From NCBI GenBank assembly GCA_002007465.1, contig LNAC01000377.1:1103349-1167348 (forward strand): DNA of 64,000 nt, written 5' to 3'. Shown here in pieces: positions 1 through 12,222 of the stretch (position 1 is its first letter; each line of letters begins with the position of its first letter). Under the pieces are notes generated by a model. The model worked only from the letters and a program-made list of their open reading frames with translations, was not told where the DNA came from and made no database searches. The position numbers were made by a program, and so were the translations under genes. Source of the stretch: Ailurus styani (Eukaryota; Chordata; Mammalia; Carnivora; Ailuridae).

Positions 1-587
1 TCAATCCTTATAATTACCCTATAGGCTATATTCTATTATTATACCTATAATGACTAAATGATAAAAAGGCAGTGAATTTTGTCTTGGACATGTTAAAGTT
101 AAGGTTCCTATAGGACATCCAGATGGAATAGCAGTAAAGTCAGAAATCTAAGCCTGGATTGCAGGTAAAGCGAAGCTGAAAGATCCAAGTTGAAAGTCAT
201 CCATATAAAGGAGACATATGGAAATGAAAGACATTGCCTAGGGAGAGTTTCTAGTGAGAAATCATCACAGCACCAAATTTAAAGAACACAAAATCTGTAA
301 AATGGGAAGAAACAAGAAAAGACACTGAGATGGAACAGTCAGACAGGTAGGTCAGCCTCGAGAGAGTAGCATTACAGAAGAGGGAACAGTGTCATGTACC
401 AAAACATACAGGTTAGATTGCAGACTCAAAAAAAGGAGATGGACTTATTAATTAGGAGGCCACTTAGTAACCTTTACAAGGTACTTTCCGTGGAGCTAGG
501 AGTGGATGATATTAAGGAGTAAACCAGAGATGAGGAAGTATAAACAACAAACATTGGCTCTATTAAGTCCGGAAAAATGGGAGGGAA

Positions 588-780
588 GGAGCACCTGGGT
601 GATGGAATCAGTTAAGCGTCCAACTCTTGGTTTCCACTCAGGTCATGATCTCAGGGATTGAGTCCCTGAGCAAAGCTCTGCACTCAGTGGGTAGTCTGCT
701 TGGGGTTCTCTCTCTCTTTCTCTCCCCCTCTGCTCCTTCCCACTCACGCACACACTCTCTCTCAAATAAATAAATCTTGA
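588..780 (+). mobile_element. Carnivore SINE (SINEC), tail expanded to GAAA repeat
   Basis: A diverged tRNA-Lys-derived SINE. It starts with a GCACCTGGGT head and ends with a CT-rich stretch and AAATAAATAAATCTT. Its A-rich tail runs directly into the tetranucleotide repeat that follows. An imperfect target duplication, about AAATGGGAGGG, lies before the head (near 574-586) and after the repeat (885-894). Confidence 0.85.
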
Positions 781-816
781 AAGAAAGAAAGAAAGAAGGA
801 AGGAAGGAAGGAAGGA

Positions 817-884
<68 letters not shown>

Positions 885-886
885 AA
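779..886 (+). repeat. (GAAA)n/(GAAGG)n microsatellite
   Basis: About 108 bases of GAAA units with a short GGAA/GAAG-rich interruption near the start. It grew from the A-rich tail of the preceding SINE, because the SINE's downstream target-site copy comes after the microsatellite. Low-complexity reading frames across it on both strands (runs of KKER or FLSF) are not genes. Confidence 0.95.
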
Positions 887-1430
887 TGGGAGGGGAAAAG
901 AGAGTAGTGATTACAAGAGGATGCAGGATCAAGGGAAGGAAAAATCCTCCCTCCCCATTTGTAGTTGGCCATTGTCCCTGATTCCTGGGAGGAAGACTCC
1001 AATCTTGGAATTTCTAGAGTAAGAGGTATGTCTTTGTTATGCTAATGAGGTGCGTCTCCCCCCAGATGTCTCATCTAGATAGCTTTACGATGGGGAATGG
1101 CATGCCAGAAAGACCAGCCATTTGATTAGATGGTCAGAAGATTGGGACTTTGAGCCACATGACAGCAGCCCAACCTCTAGCAAGTCAGGGGGATGAAGAT
1201 CGAGTTCAACCATAGGGCCAATAACCCAATCAATCATGTCTATGTGAGGAAATCCCAATGAACACTAGATACCGAAGCTCAGTGGACCTTTCCTAGTTGG
1301 TGAAGACACTGATGTGCCAGGAGGGTGATACACACTGATTCCACAAGGAGAAGGCACAGAAGCTCTGCACTTCCTCCCAGACCTCACCCTGTGTGTCTCT
1401 TCATTTGGCTGGTCCTTCTGATTTTTATCC

Positions 1431-1471
1431 CTTTTTTTTTTTTTAAGATTTTATTATTTATTTAACAGAGA

Positions 1472-1515
<44 letters not shown>

Positions 1516-1657
1516 AGATCATGAGTAGGCAGAGAGGCAGGCAGAAAGAGAGGAGGAAGCAGAGCAGGAAGCCCAATGCGGGCCTCGATCCCAGGACCCT
1601 GAGATCATGACCTGAGCCGAAGGCAGAGGCTTTAACCCACTGAGCCACCCAGGCGCC
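1431..1657 (-). mobile_element. Carnivore SINE, minus strand
   Basis: It reads poly-T, then AAGATTTTATTATTTATTT, a long (GA)n tract (about 1469-1513), and ends with the reverse complement of the SINE head, GAGCCACCCAGGCGCC. The 13-bp target duplication CTGATTTTTATCC is perfect at 1418-1430 and 1658-1670. Confidence 0.95.
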
Positions 1658-1994
1658 CTGATTTTTATCCTTTAAAATAAAACTGTAATCATAACTATAG
1701 TGCTTCCCTGAGCTCTATGCATCATTCTAGTGAATTACTGATTTTGAGGTGGTTGTGGGAAGCCTGGATTTATACATCCAATTGTTCAAAAGTGTGGGTG
1801 GTCTAGGGACCACCTAAGTGTGGCTGATGTCTGGGGTAAGTGCTGTCTTGTTGGGGACCATGCCCTTTAACTTGTGGAGTCTGTTCTAACTCTGGGTGGT
1901 TAGTGCCAGAACTCAACTTCCATACATATAGTTGTGGTTGCAACAGAATTATTGGAGAAATGAAGTGATTGCTGGAAAGAGATATGGGCACTGA

Positions 1995-2203
1995 GGGGTG
2001 CCTGGGTGGCTCAGTCAGTTAAGCGTCTACCTTCGGCTCAGGTCATGATCCTGGGGTCCTGGGACTGAGCCCCACGTCAGGCTCCCTGCTCGGTGGGGAG
2101 TCTGTTTCTCCTCCCTCTGCCTCTGTCCCTTGTGCTCTCTCTCTCTCAAATAAATAAAATCTTAAAAAAAAAAAAAAGAAGAAGAAAGAAAAAGAAAAGA
2201 AAA
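1995..2203 (+). mobile_element. Carnivore SINE, plus strand
   Basis: It starts GGGGTGCCTGGGTGGCTCAG and ends CTCTCTCAAATAAATAAAAT, followed by an A/GAA-rich tail. The flanking duplication is short and imperfect (GCACTGAG before, GCATTGAG after). Confidence 0.9.
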
Positions 2204-5200
2204 AGCATTGAGTTAGGGGCAAGGGATGCAACAGTGAATAAATGTTATGTTCTCTGACTTTATCTAGCTTATAGTCTGATGGTAAAACAAAGTCTAGACA
2301 AGAGGAAAGGATATAAGGACACTAATAAATTATGAGGGAAGTTGATAGCCTCCATTTTCTCAGTGAAACACAGAAAACAAAAACAGCTGAGTTGGGGTTG
2401 GGAGCTTGAGGTGAAATTGTGGAAGTGTGGAGCCGTCACTCTGGAGAACAGAGAAAGGAGGCAACTATAAATATGTTTCTCAAACTTGTATTCTACTCAT
2501 GAGTTGTTAATATCTATTCCTCAGGAGAAAATGTTTCATGTTCAAACAAACTGGGAAATGAAGAATTTAAAAAAGTGAAAGAGAATTCCTTATTGCAGGA
2601 CTTTACAAAGCCTTTAATATGTTTATACATTACTAATCTCCCAAAAAGAGATCTAAGTAGACAGACTTCTCAGAGCACAGAGCACTTTTTTCATGGCACT
2701 TACTAACATTTCAGAATGCCAGTTTGAGAAACAACAAATTAAAGGAAAAACACTTCCAAGCAGCATTACAGGCCGAGAAATGCATTAATGGGCTACAGAA
2801 ATAAACAGCAGGGAGATGTTATTATTCTAGAGTGTACCTGACTGGAAAAAAGATACAGCTGGATTGATCAGGGGCTGTCAAAAGAGACAAGATGAAAATG
2901 TTACATTTCAGGCAGCTGGTTCTGACACAATGGTTTAAAATATAAATTTGCAACATAATCTCTTCAAATGCAATCTATACAATTTCAGTACACAAATTAG
3001 ATGAACGCAGAGTTTTGATGGAAGGTAGGATTTGTATTGGGGGAAAATGAATGAATAGATGAATAAATGAAGAGCTCTTTAGATCTCACCAACAAACCTA
3101 CATTCAAAACTGGAAATTGTTCTCCATAAAACAGGGTGTATGGGGGCAATCACTCATGAGGCATTCTCAAAACACCCTTTCTCCCCTGCCATGGAAAACC
3201 AAGTTCCCCCCATCTTCTAAGATTCCTGTTATGTCCCCAGTCTCATTACTCATTAGAATGGGAAGTGCAGGTAGGAAAAAGAAAAACAAAACAAAACCAA
3301 AAAAAGGGTCTCTTGTGTGATAATGATGTGCTCTTTTGAAGTGCTGAAGAAGTTGCCACTTTCTACTATCCTCTAACACAAAGGTCATTTGAGGGCAAAA
3401 AAATCCAGCTGATCATGAGCAAAGATAACTCAGGATAACATATGGTCCCAATAAACACAAGCTTAGCAAAAAGTAAACAATCAGGCAGACAAGAGTCTGA
3501 TTTGGGCCTAGGGATTTTTGAAAAACAGTTTCTTGGAGCAAAGGTCTATTAAAGAACAGAAGCCAAATGTGTTATAATTAAAAGTCCAGTAACAATGGAA
3601 GTTTTATTAAAAATATAAATATAAAAGACCATTTTCCCCCTATTTAATAGTTAAGGTCAAAGTTACAATGTAGTGACCCCCAAAGTTAAATTTTTAAAAT
3701 ACTTTTTTTTCATTAAGAAACCCCAAACTTTGGAAAATAAGAAAAATGATCTATATTCCCACTGTCTTGCCAGAACCTATTTTGACACTTTGACATATTT
3801 CCTTCCAGTCTTTAAAGCCTTCTGATAATTCTGACAACATGGGATTACAGAGGGCAACCGAAAGTCTTCTGGTAATAACTCCCTTCCCCCTCCCAACGGA
3901 GCATTCCTCTCTAATAGTACATTTCCTCCCTTGAGAGGACTGCCACACTCCATGGACAGGCTAGGGGACCTGCATGCCATCATATTTTCCATACCCTATC
4001 CTTAACCTTAGCCATTATTATACTGGTGCACATTGTTCTTCCTTTGAAACAACAAAACTTTTTAGAATCTTTAACACTACATATTTTTCAAGAAATAAAA
4101 GTCTACAAATAGACATCAATTCACATGCCTCCCCTTCACATGGGGAGAAGGGATTCGAATGCAATTAATGTGGCAACTAAAGGTCTTTGTTTTTTTAGAG
4201 CTATTAAAATGGATTAATTGGGTCATTTAACAATTAGAGTGCCAAAAAAACCTCTCCAAGACCCAATGTTTTTATATAAGACAATTAATTCTAGAAATGT
4301 TTCATTTCTATAATTTGATTCTAATCTAATTTCTTGTTCTTCAAGAAAAATAGTTTAAAACTGCTTATTCTCAAGAAACGGAATTTAACAGATAACAGTA
4401 AATTAGTTAAAAATAAAACTTGATATTGACATGATGAAAATAAAAAGCTCAGGTGTAATCCTCATTAAAGACATAAGGATGAGTGTCATATTTTGCACCC
4501 TATTCCAAGAGTCTATAATTATAAAATTAATAAAAACCAAAGTGATTGCTAAAAGCCATGTATATTGGCTTTAAAAAGATATTAGTGTAACCTAGAAATA
4601 TGCAAGCATAATTACCCAATAATTAAAAACATCAAGGTCTAATAGTTTGGGCTACATGTGTACTAAAGATAGGCAAGTAAAAAGGAAGCACATGCTCCAG
4701 CCACAAGGGAAAAACGCAACTTCTAAGACCAACCAGCTCTTAAAAAAACAAATACCCTAATCTAAAACTAAAATATTCATAGAATTATAGGATTTTTGAA
4801 GTTAAAAGGAATTTTACCACAGAAACCTCCTAAAAGCTGTAATTCAATTTAGTTAATGAAAAACCATTCTTGCTTTCTTTTCTAAAGAAAATAAAGATTC
4901 CCCCTAATTAAGGTCTTCCTAGAGAATTACTAGAACAGAAATATATACCCCACAGTATTGAGGAGGGAAAAAAACTAAATCTGAGCTGATACTAGAAACG
5001 GTCATTCCAAATAAAAAAGATGTGTTAATAATAAAAAGCTCATCTTATTTTAAACCACATTTTTATTTTCAATAAAATGGAAATGGACACTGGAAATGGA
5101 AATGGACACTTTTAAAACGTTTAAATGACAACTACATCTTCAACTTAAAAGTACATTCTTGCAATTGTTATTTATTCCTTTAAAAATACATAGTGTTTGT

Positions 5201-6780
5201 GTTTCTATACAAAATATATCATCAGCTAAGGAAGAGCCAAACAGTAAAGTGACTACCCACATTCCCACTACCCGGATTCAACACTGCTAACATTTCATCG
5301 TACTGCTTTATTTTTTATTTATCTATCTAGACAGATAAATATTTTTTCTGAATCATTGGCACGTTACAGATATCCTTCTCCACTGCTTGCCTTGTACCAC
5401 AGTGACAAAACAGCCAATTATATTCATTTGATTCTATTACCAGTATGACTGCCAGATAGACCCTTCATGATGTCACTCTTCTAATAAAGAGCCCACAATG
5501 GCCTCTTGCTATTTCAATTCTAAACATTCCAAGTCTTCTTATAACTTTACCTTCCCTGACCTTCTATTATTTTTTAACAAGGAAAGCCTACAGGTACCCA
5601 GAACACAGCCTTCTGACTGAAATGTTTAGTGCCCTTTCCCTGCTGACCTAAATCTGGAACATCTTTCAAGGCTTACATCCCACCTCAATTCTCCAATAAC
5701 TCGAAGCCCTGTTGATTTTTTGGTTATTGAAGGTCCTGATAGTCTAGTCAGAACTGGCAACTTTAACATTTAAACCTTCTCTAATTACTTCATATGTGTA
5801 CTTATGGTAACCCCAGCGTGACCGTAAACTTCTTATATCCATTTAGCATACTGCTCAGCTCAAAACATGATATTCATTGGTTAATAAGTAATAATTTCTT
5901 AATTATACAATGACTTTTATCAGAAAAAAGTACAAAAAGTTATATTTCTCTCACTGGGACACTTCAATACCACATTTCATATGGTGACCAACCCTTAATT
6001 TAGCAACATCATACGAGGTTTTGGCCTGTCAAAAGATAAATTGGACCCAATCACATAGTCAGGCACAGAAAGGAGCAGCCAGGTGGTGGTGGGCCCTGAA
6101 GGCATAAGGTCAAGAAGAGCTGAGGCTAGGGAAGCTGAAGTTTTACGGTAGCCAGAAATGATGAGTAAAAAGAGGAAGCTGATTGGTGCAGAGTGGGAAA
6201 TACAAGAGAGGCACAGAGAAGCTATGAAAGGTAGAAAGAGACTGTCTCTAAAAGTAGTTTTAGCTCCTGGCAGCTTTCTACTTCCCACAGGAGTCCCTGA
6301 GGTCTGCTTTGCTGAATTTCCTACTTCTGGATCTCTATGTGCTTCCCTGTTAGAAGGTAGTAGCCCCCAATCCTGAGCTACCTTGGTTTCTGTTCCCTTA
6401 GAGGGTCAAAAGAACCACAACCTAGACATTCATCATCCTGAAACAACTAAAGCAAATGACTCTCCTAAGGTCCTCCCCAAAGAGGCTAATAGCCAGTATT
6501 TTTGGATAATTCCTTTGTCCATTCTACACTGCACGACTACACCTATAAAACAAGGAATCTAAAAGTATAAAGGTCTGGCACCCAGTGGCATAGTCCATGA
6601 TCAGAAAGTTTCTCTTAATACTACACTCTTCTTGACATCTTTTCCATGTTATCTGTGTGCTTTACAGCATCCATATTATGTGCTACACACTTAACTAAAT
6701 CACATTTTTCCTCAGATACATTCTTCACATTTAGAATATAAATGGATACGTACTAATACAAGCACATAATGTTAGCAATG
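2204..6780. other. Intronic stretch without a gene
   Basis: AT-rich non-coding DNA inside RECK intron 1. I see no exon with splice sites and no open frame resembling a known protein. Parts look like very old transposon remnants: about 2480-2760 resembles a diverged DNA transposon or MER fragment, and about 5200-5470 and 5780-5900 resemble L1M/L2-like debris. A 13-bp unit, GGAAATGGACACT, occurs twice at about 5089-5112. Confidence 0.6.
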
Positions 6781-6783
6781 TAG

Positions 6784-6801
6784 ATATATATATATATATA
6801 T
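6784..6801. repeat. (TA)n microsatellite
   Basis: A short uninterrupted run of about nine AT units beside an L2 fragment. Confidence 0.85.
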
Positions 6802-6814
6802 GATAATTAATGTC

Positions 6815-6950
6815 TGAATTTCCTACTAAACAATAAACCCCATGAAAGCAGAGACCATGTCTGTTTTTGCTTACCGTTTTATAGCCGGCACCTATCACAG
6901 TATTTGGCACTATTAACAGCCTAACAATATTTGCTGAATGGATTACTGAC
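6815..6950 (+). repeat. L2 3' end
   Basis: The order of motifs matches the 3' end of mammalian LINE-2: CCATGAAAGCAGAGACCATG, then a TATTTGGCAC block, ending TATTTGCTGAATGGATT. Old and diverged. Confidence 0.7.
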
Positions 6951-7139
6951 AGGTATGAAATGGACCTAGAGCAATTATTCCTATTATCCATCTTAAACAT
7001 ATTCAAAAATGGAACTTTTGATGCTCTTCTTGGCTCACCTGCCAACCTTCCTCCAATCTGTACTCCTCCCCATCTTCCAGACTTCGGTAAATGGCACCAT
7101 TTTTTTTTACTAAACGGCTCAAGGTACAAATCTACAAGT

Positions 7140-7830
7140 AATCTTTAATTTCTCCTTCCCTCACTTCCCACATTCAAGCCATTGGTGGTATCCCGAATCT
7201 CTCCATTTTATCTCCACCACCACTTCACTGTAAATCACCACTATCTCCTGCTTCGACTACTGCACAGGGCTTCTTCCAGTCGACCTGCTGTTATTCCTAC
7301 CCCACTGCAGAATCACTTTTTTTTATTCAGCAGCCAGACTGATCTAAAACATAAATAAGCTTACGCCTCTTACATAATAGTCTATTGGTTTCTTTCTGCA
7401 CAAGGAATAAAATCCATAAATCTTATGTGGCTTTTTGCAAGACTCGGTACTGTTAGCCCTAGCCAGCATGTTGCAACCATACTGGTTCCTTCTTGCCTTT
7501 GGGCCTCTGCACTTTCTGGTCCCTATCCCTGTCTTTCTTAGACCTTCAGTCTTCAGATTGTGCTTCTGAACTTTACCTTCCCAAAGAGGCCTCTCTTGTC
7601 ATCACTATACAAAGAACCAGCACGTCCCCCCGCCCCCAACACACAAACACAATTCTGTTATCAGCTGGTTTCCTTCACAGCATACTTAACACTATCAAAA
7701 CTCATTTTATTTATTTGTTTATTGTCTATCTCTCCTCTGGTAGAATGTAAGCTCCTTGAGAGCAGCAATCCTGTATTTAGAACAGTGCCTGACATTTAGC
7801 AAGCACTCAATAAATATTTTTTTTTGAATA
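7140..7830 (+). repeat. L2 3' region
   Basis: A long diverged LINE-2 piece. It has the CTTTGGGCCTCTGCACTTTC region, then GAATGTAAGCTCCTTGAGAG and CAGTGCCTGACATTTAGCA, and ends AATAAATATTTTT. These mark the 3' end of L2 in sense orientation. No host exon is visible in it. Confidence 0.7.
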
Positions 7831-8906
7831 AACAAACCTCTGCGGGATGTTCTGCTCTTTTAAAAACCACACTTAAAGTATATAAAAACCACCTCCTTGA
7901 CATCGTTCCAATTTCTTCTAGAAGAGGCATACAGTCCAAAGTATGGTTATTGAGATTGCTTAAGTCTATGGATATGACAGGAACTTGTAGCAGCATACCA
8001 GAATAAACTGTCATATCTGGTCTATCACCAATCCTAGCTCTTTCCACAATGTGGGCCAAGATAAGTCTTTGAGAAGAGAATCTGCTTTTTATTACTTTCC
8101 TCCAGATAGGCGTTTGCTTTTTCTAACTTAAAATTCATTACATTCTTTTTCAGGATTCTAGGCTGACTATTACATAATTCCTTAAATGTCAACTCATTGA
8201 AATTTAGCCCTTAATGTTTCATCTTTCCCTTTTTTGTACCATTATAAAACATCTTAAATAGAAACAGACCTACTATCAGATACCATGACACACAGATCCT
8301 GAGACCACAGCATAGGGTCTCATCCCATCCTTCAAAGAGAGTATCAGAAATGGGGGCGGGGGCCAGTGCTGGCATTGGAAAATACACTGGGATAGGAAGA
8401 GTGGCATTACTCCAATGTAGAAGGTGTGCCCAAACTTCACAAAAGATAATAATCACTGAGCTAGTAATATCATTCCCTCACATCCACCCCCAGGAATAGC
8501 AATAAAAATCTCTAAGAACAGCTAAGACAGAATTCTAAGTAAAGTCTTATACCAGAGGATATAGGAAAACCCAGACTTGGAGAGGAAAAAGAAGACTGTC
8601 TGATCAGGAATAAAGGCAGGCCTTCACTGAAATACAATTTAATATTCTGTTCTCAGTTTTTATTTAGGATTGAAGAACTATTCCCACACTTTCTACAAAT
8701 TCACAATGGAAACTTTTGTCCATTGTATTACTCAATGTCCTTTATGCAAGGACCAGGGAATAAATGCTTCCCAGAACTTAGTAGAGGGACAAATCTCACT
8801 TTCAGTTAAAACGGAATTTTTCTTTTTATCAAACAATGGAAACTATATGTTGTCATGGATTTTTAGAGCTGGAAGGGTCTTTAGAAATTACCTAGCCCAG
8901 CATTTT
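7831..8906. other. Intronic stretch without a gene
   Basis: Non-coding RECK intron 1 sequence. Short open frames on both strands resemble no protein I recognise. The segment at about 8860-8905 is the target site of the next SINE. Confidence 0.6.
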
Positions 8907-9087
8907 TAAAAAATAAATGTATTTATTTGAGAGAGAGAGAGAGAGAGCATGAGCAGGGTGAGGGGCAGAGGGAGAAGCGGACTCCCCGCTGAGCAGGGAG
9001 TCCGATATGGGGCTCGATCCTGGAACTCTGGGATCATGACCCAAGCCAAAGGCAGACCCTTAAGGGACTGAGCCATCCAGGCGCCCC
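8907..9087 (-). mobile_element. Carnivore SINE, minus strand
   Basis: It runs from AAATAAATGTATTTATTTGA and a (GA)n tract to the head complement CTGAGCCATCCAGGCGCCCC. The target duplication AGCCCAGCATTTT flanks it (about 8894-8906 and 9089-9101). Confidence 0.9.
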
Positions 9088-9149
9088 CAGCCCAGCATTT
9101 TCTAACGTGTCCTTTGGGTTTCACAAACAAAAAAGAGTTCATAAGCAAA

Positions 9150-9775
9150 CAAGCTTCTTTCTATAATTTTATTGAGATATAAAATCATGTTAAATTAATT
9201 AAACAAGGAGGCCATTAGACTGAGGTGGTTTTAATGCCTTGGTAGCCTACTTAAGCAAACCAAAACCTAAGTCTATAACACCTCAAGATTAAGAAATCAA
9301 AATCTAAGGACAACCAATCACAAACAGCCACCTAGGCTTTCCCAATAAGTCATCCACTTAAGCCACAGCCAATCAAATAATTTCCCTGCTTCGCTTCTAC
9401 CTCTTATCTATTAAAATCTTTCCCCTAGCTCCTGTCACTTCCTATTTGGTGCTACCTGATTCAAATCAATTTTTGCTCACATAAACTCTTAAAATGTTTA
9501 ATATGCCTCAGTTTATACATTAACAATCACATACTATTAAATTCACCCTTTTAAAGTGTACAATTCAGTTGTTTTTAAAATAAAATATTCAGAGTTGTGA
9601 AACCATCACGACTACTTAAGAACATTTTCATTACCGTAAAAAGAAACTCTATACCTACAAGCAGTCTTTTTCCCATTCCCCCAGCAAACAGGTTTCTTTA
9701 CTACAGGAATCCTTGGACCCTTTACTGTGAATCTAACAGGTTTTGTGAATTTATAAGAGATGGGTACAATGTGTA
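9150..9775 (-). repeat. Old L1 3' region, antisense, split by an LTR
   Basis: Antisense L1M-type sequence is recognisable on both sides of the LTR: ATTTTATTGAGATATAAAAT on the left, and TCACATACTATTAAATTCAC plus the TAAAGTGTACAATTCAG block on the right. Removing the LTR and one copy of its 4-bp duplication rejoins the L1 text. Confidence 0.65.
9188..9525 (+). mobile_element. Solo LTR with 4-bp target duplication
   Basis: A 338-bp element with canonical TG...CA ends and a 6-bp terminal inverted repeat (TGTTAA...TTAACA). It is flanked by the 4-bp direct repeat ATCA (9184-9187 and 9526-9529). Inside are a TATTAAAATCTT TATA-like box near 9409 and an ACATAAACTCTTAAAATG stretch near the 3' end, as in the R/U5 of class I endogenous retroviruses. 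No internal retroviral sequence adjoins it, so it is a recombined solo LTR. The exact family is not identified. Confidence 0.7.
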
Positions 9776-10700
9776 GTGTTTCCCAAACTTACTTAATAGT
9801 TAACATTTCAGTGCTTACTGTATGCTATTCTAAATTCTCTACATGTATTACTTCAATTAATTCTCACAATAAAATCCGTAAGGTACTATATATAATAAAC
9901 GTGGATATTAATGCATAAAAAGACTAAGGCTAAGTAACTTGTTCAAATATTCTTACTCCACAGAATCAAGTGGTTGTGGGATGTGAATGGACAACTCATA
10001 TTCCATGGGCTGTAACTTTGGAAGTGCTTTAGATCAGCTTAATGAGAAAAATGGGGCCCAGAAAGGTCAGCTGATTTAGTGAAGACTACACGGCATATTC
10101 TCATTCTCTCTCTCCCTCTCTCCTTTCATGTCTAATTGACAGCCAAATTTAGAACTCAATTACAATTAACTATCTAATCCCAGGTTCCTGACACAATTCT
10201 CTCCCTTTAAATACTTTATTGTCTTAAACAACAAACAAAACCTTTAACACTGTAAGCTACCTTAAAACCTTGTTGGGCTTGATTTTGCTTGTTCTAGGTG
10301 TCTCTCCCTGTAGGCAATGCACTTCTCCACCACTTTGCTTGTATAAATGCCAGCCATCTTCTAGTGTTTGTGCAGTTGGGGGATCATTCAATTTTCCTCC
10401 CACCCTCGATAGATGTCATCTCTCTCCCTCTCTCCCCACAGTCTTCCACCTCCTCTGGACACTTCTACCTTGAAACCCAGCAGCTTGTGTCCTGCTGTAC
10501 CCCACCTCCTACAGAGCTCTGGGGTGGGGGTGGGGCAAGAGTTGGCATCAACTCCTAAAGCCCAGAAAGTGGGAACACTGAACAATTTCTTATCTGTTCT
10601 TGGTTTTATTCCTCAACAGCAGGAACACAATTCTCCTTAAGCCCAACAGCCCCCAGAAAGCAGAGGTTACTGATTTTTAATCTATCTCCCGCCAGAGCCC
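9776..10700. other. Intronic stretch before the RECK CpG island
   Basis: No gene is seen. Sequence up to about 10.65 kb is ordinary AT-rich intron with CT-rich patches. GC content rises sharply from about 10.68 kb into the CpG island. Confidence 0.6.
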
Positions 10701-11620
10701 AGCGCTACCTTGGACACACCGTGCACCCACCACGGACGGCAGCAGAATTGGATTCAGCAGGCTCGGGCCCATTCTCAAAGACTTGAACGTGGTGGGCGGT
10801 GGGGCCCATCAATGCTCGCCGCCTGAGGTCTGCCTTTCTGAACCGTGGGTCAAGTTACAATAACTGGCCAGGGCGGCGGTAAGGCAGCTTCACCTCGGAA
10901 ATCCCATCCAACCCTCGCGACCGTCCTGGGCAAAGGCATTTCACCACTTCTGGCGGAGACCCGAGTCCGCTGTGGGGGTGAGGGCCGAGACGGAGGCCCC
11001 TGTCCTGTGGGTGACAGGGCAAGGCCTCGAACCCGGGTCACCGTTCCCAGTGCAGCAGATGTTCGGCGCGGAGAGAACTAGGGGGAAGAGGGCTCCTCGC
11101 TCGTCCCGTCTCAGCACCCCCTTCCGCCTGCCCGGACCTCTGGACCCTGGGTCACCCGACTTGGGCCAGGTCTGGGGGTCGCGCGCACCCCCGCCCCCTG
11201 CCTCGCGCCATCTTGGAGGGCTGAGGCGGCCGCCCTGGACAGCCCCGAACCGCTGCTCCAGCAGTTACTCACCCGCACTGCCCGGGGTCAGGCCTCCTGC
11301 CCCCTCCGCGCCCCCCGCCACGGCCAGAAGCAGCAGCAGCGCGCCTCGCCTGGAGGCCGGGACGGCCGCCATGTCCGGGCCGGGGGTCCAGAGCCACGGG
11401 ATGCTCGGACCCAGCCCGGCAGCCGCCGCTGCGCGCGGAAGCCCCGCCCCGGCGGCCTGGACCTTTACTGACTGGCTGAGGCTCTCTCAAGCCCCGCCCC
11501 TCAGCCTCTGGGCGTTCCTAAAACCGGCTGGGGGCGGAGACATTTCCGAGACCCCGGCTCTTTGTTAAGGCCCAGCTGCGCGTCAGCTTCTGCTGAAACG
11601 TCCCGCAGACCTCGCTCCCC
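10700..11620. promoter_or_regulatory. RECK: CpG island and RECK promoter region
   Basis: This is the only strongly GC- and CpG-rich stretch in the window. It covers RECK exon 1, its 5' flank (above 11372) and the start of intron 1. GC boxes reading GGGGCGGGGC on the minus strand lie at 11441-11450 and 11491-11500, with GGGGGCGGA (plus strand) at 11530-11538. No TATA box is evident. The known RECK promoter is Sp1-dependent and repressed by RAS signalling, which fits these boxes; their use here is inferred. The start site is probably between about 11380 and 11480. Confidence 0.8.
11273..11372 (-). CDS. RECK: RECK coding exon 1 (signal peptide)
   Basis: RECK is a GPI-anchored, cysteine-rich cell-surface glycoprotein. 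It restrains matrix metalloproteinases and acts with GPR124 in WNT7 signalling. On the minus strand an ATG (first base 11372) in a good Kozak context opens 33 codons plus one base, then a consensus donor GGTGAGT (intron bases 11267-11272). The peptide has a basic N-end, the hydrophobic core RGALLLLLAVAGG and the end GGLTPGSA. This matches the signal peptide and exon 1 end of mammalian RECK as I know it, with a few substitutions. The intron is phase 1. It lies in a CpG island about 15 kb from the first olfactory receptor gene, and human RECK is likewise next to OR2S2. The rest of the gene lies to the left, beyond the window. Confidence 0.88.
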
Positions 11621-11639
11621 AAGTGTGGGGTCAGAAGGC

Positions 11640-12222
11640 GTCAGAGCTGGAAAGGCCCTTACAACACTTTTATCACCTCCTGAGCTTTGCAGCTGGGGTC
11701 ACTGAGGCTAAGAGGAGATTGACCTGCGAAGATCACACTCTAAGTTCGCCTGAGAGCTAGGGCATAGTCCAAGGCTGAACCAAAGGGACCTCTTCCTTTT
11801 ACTTCTCTGCACCCTCAGTGAGCTTCTTAATATCCTCTCTGACCAGACACTACCTCACACGCAAAGAAAGCACCTGGGTCAACTCGACCTCCCCTAAAAT
11901 CTGTGGGGCACTGCCGAAGACACGGTCTCCTAACGGGATTGAGGGACAGTTTCACCACCAAAGCTCTTTGGCACGTGTAGCCTCTGTGTGTCTTTGATGT
12001 ACTGTTAAGTACTTATTCCTTTTAGGAAAAGGCGGGTGTTGGAATGGTTGTGTATCTAGATATGGAGAGCCTTGAATGTCAGGTTTAGATTTTGTTTAAG
12101 AAGTAATTTGGAGGTAGATTCCCCCTCCACCCCTTAACCCCACAGGTATTGTGGGGAATGTTTGAGAGGGCCCACTGGCTATCGAAGTGCCTCTCTCCCT
12201 CTCTCCTTTCCTGAATTAATAC
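11640..12222. other. 5' flank of RECK, no gene
   Basis: GC content falls back to background. About 11640-11740 (GAGCTGGAAAGGCCC... CAGCTGGGGTCACTGAGG) resembles an ancient MIR-type or other conserved SINE fragment. No gene is seen. Confidence 0.5.

Larger units (their letters stand above)
1..11272 (-). other. RECK: RECK intron 1 (partial)
   Basis: This stretch lies downstream, in RECK's direction of transcription, of the exon 1 splice donor at 11267-11272, so it should be the 5' part of RECK intron 1. It is mostly AT-rich and filled with interspersed repeats that are listed separately. I looked by eye for a minus-strand exon encoding the next part of RECK (the first cysteine-rich repeat) and found none, so intron 1 probably runs beyond the left edge. 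The intron assignment depends on the exon 1 call. Confidence 0.75.

Noticed and set aside
643..1022. Open frames on both strands across 643-1022
   Set aside because: They translate a GAAA microsatellite and SINE sequence (runs of KKER or FLSF). No gene.
1..11260. RECK exon 2 and later exons
   Set aside because: I searched the minus strand by eye for the next RECK coding sequence with splice sites and found none. Intron 1 probably exceeds the window.
10972..11568. 198-codon plus-strand open frame across the CpG island
   Set aside because: GC-rich DNA has few stops. The frame lies antisense to RECK exon 1, is rich in P/A/S/R and has no family motif.
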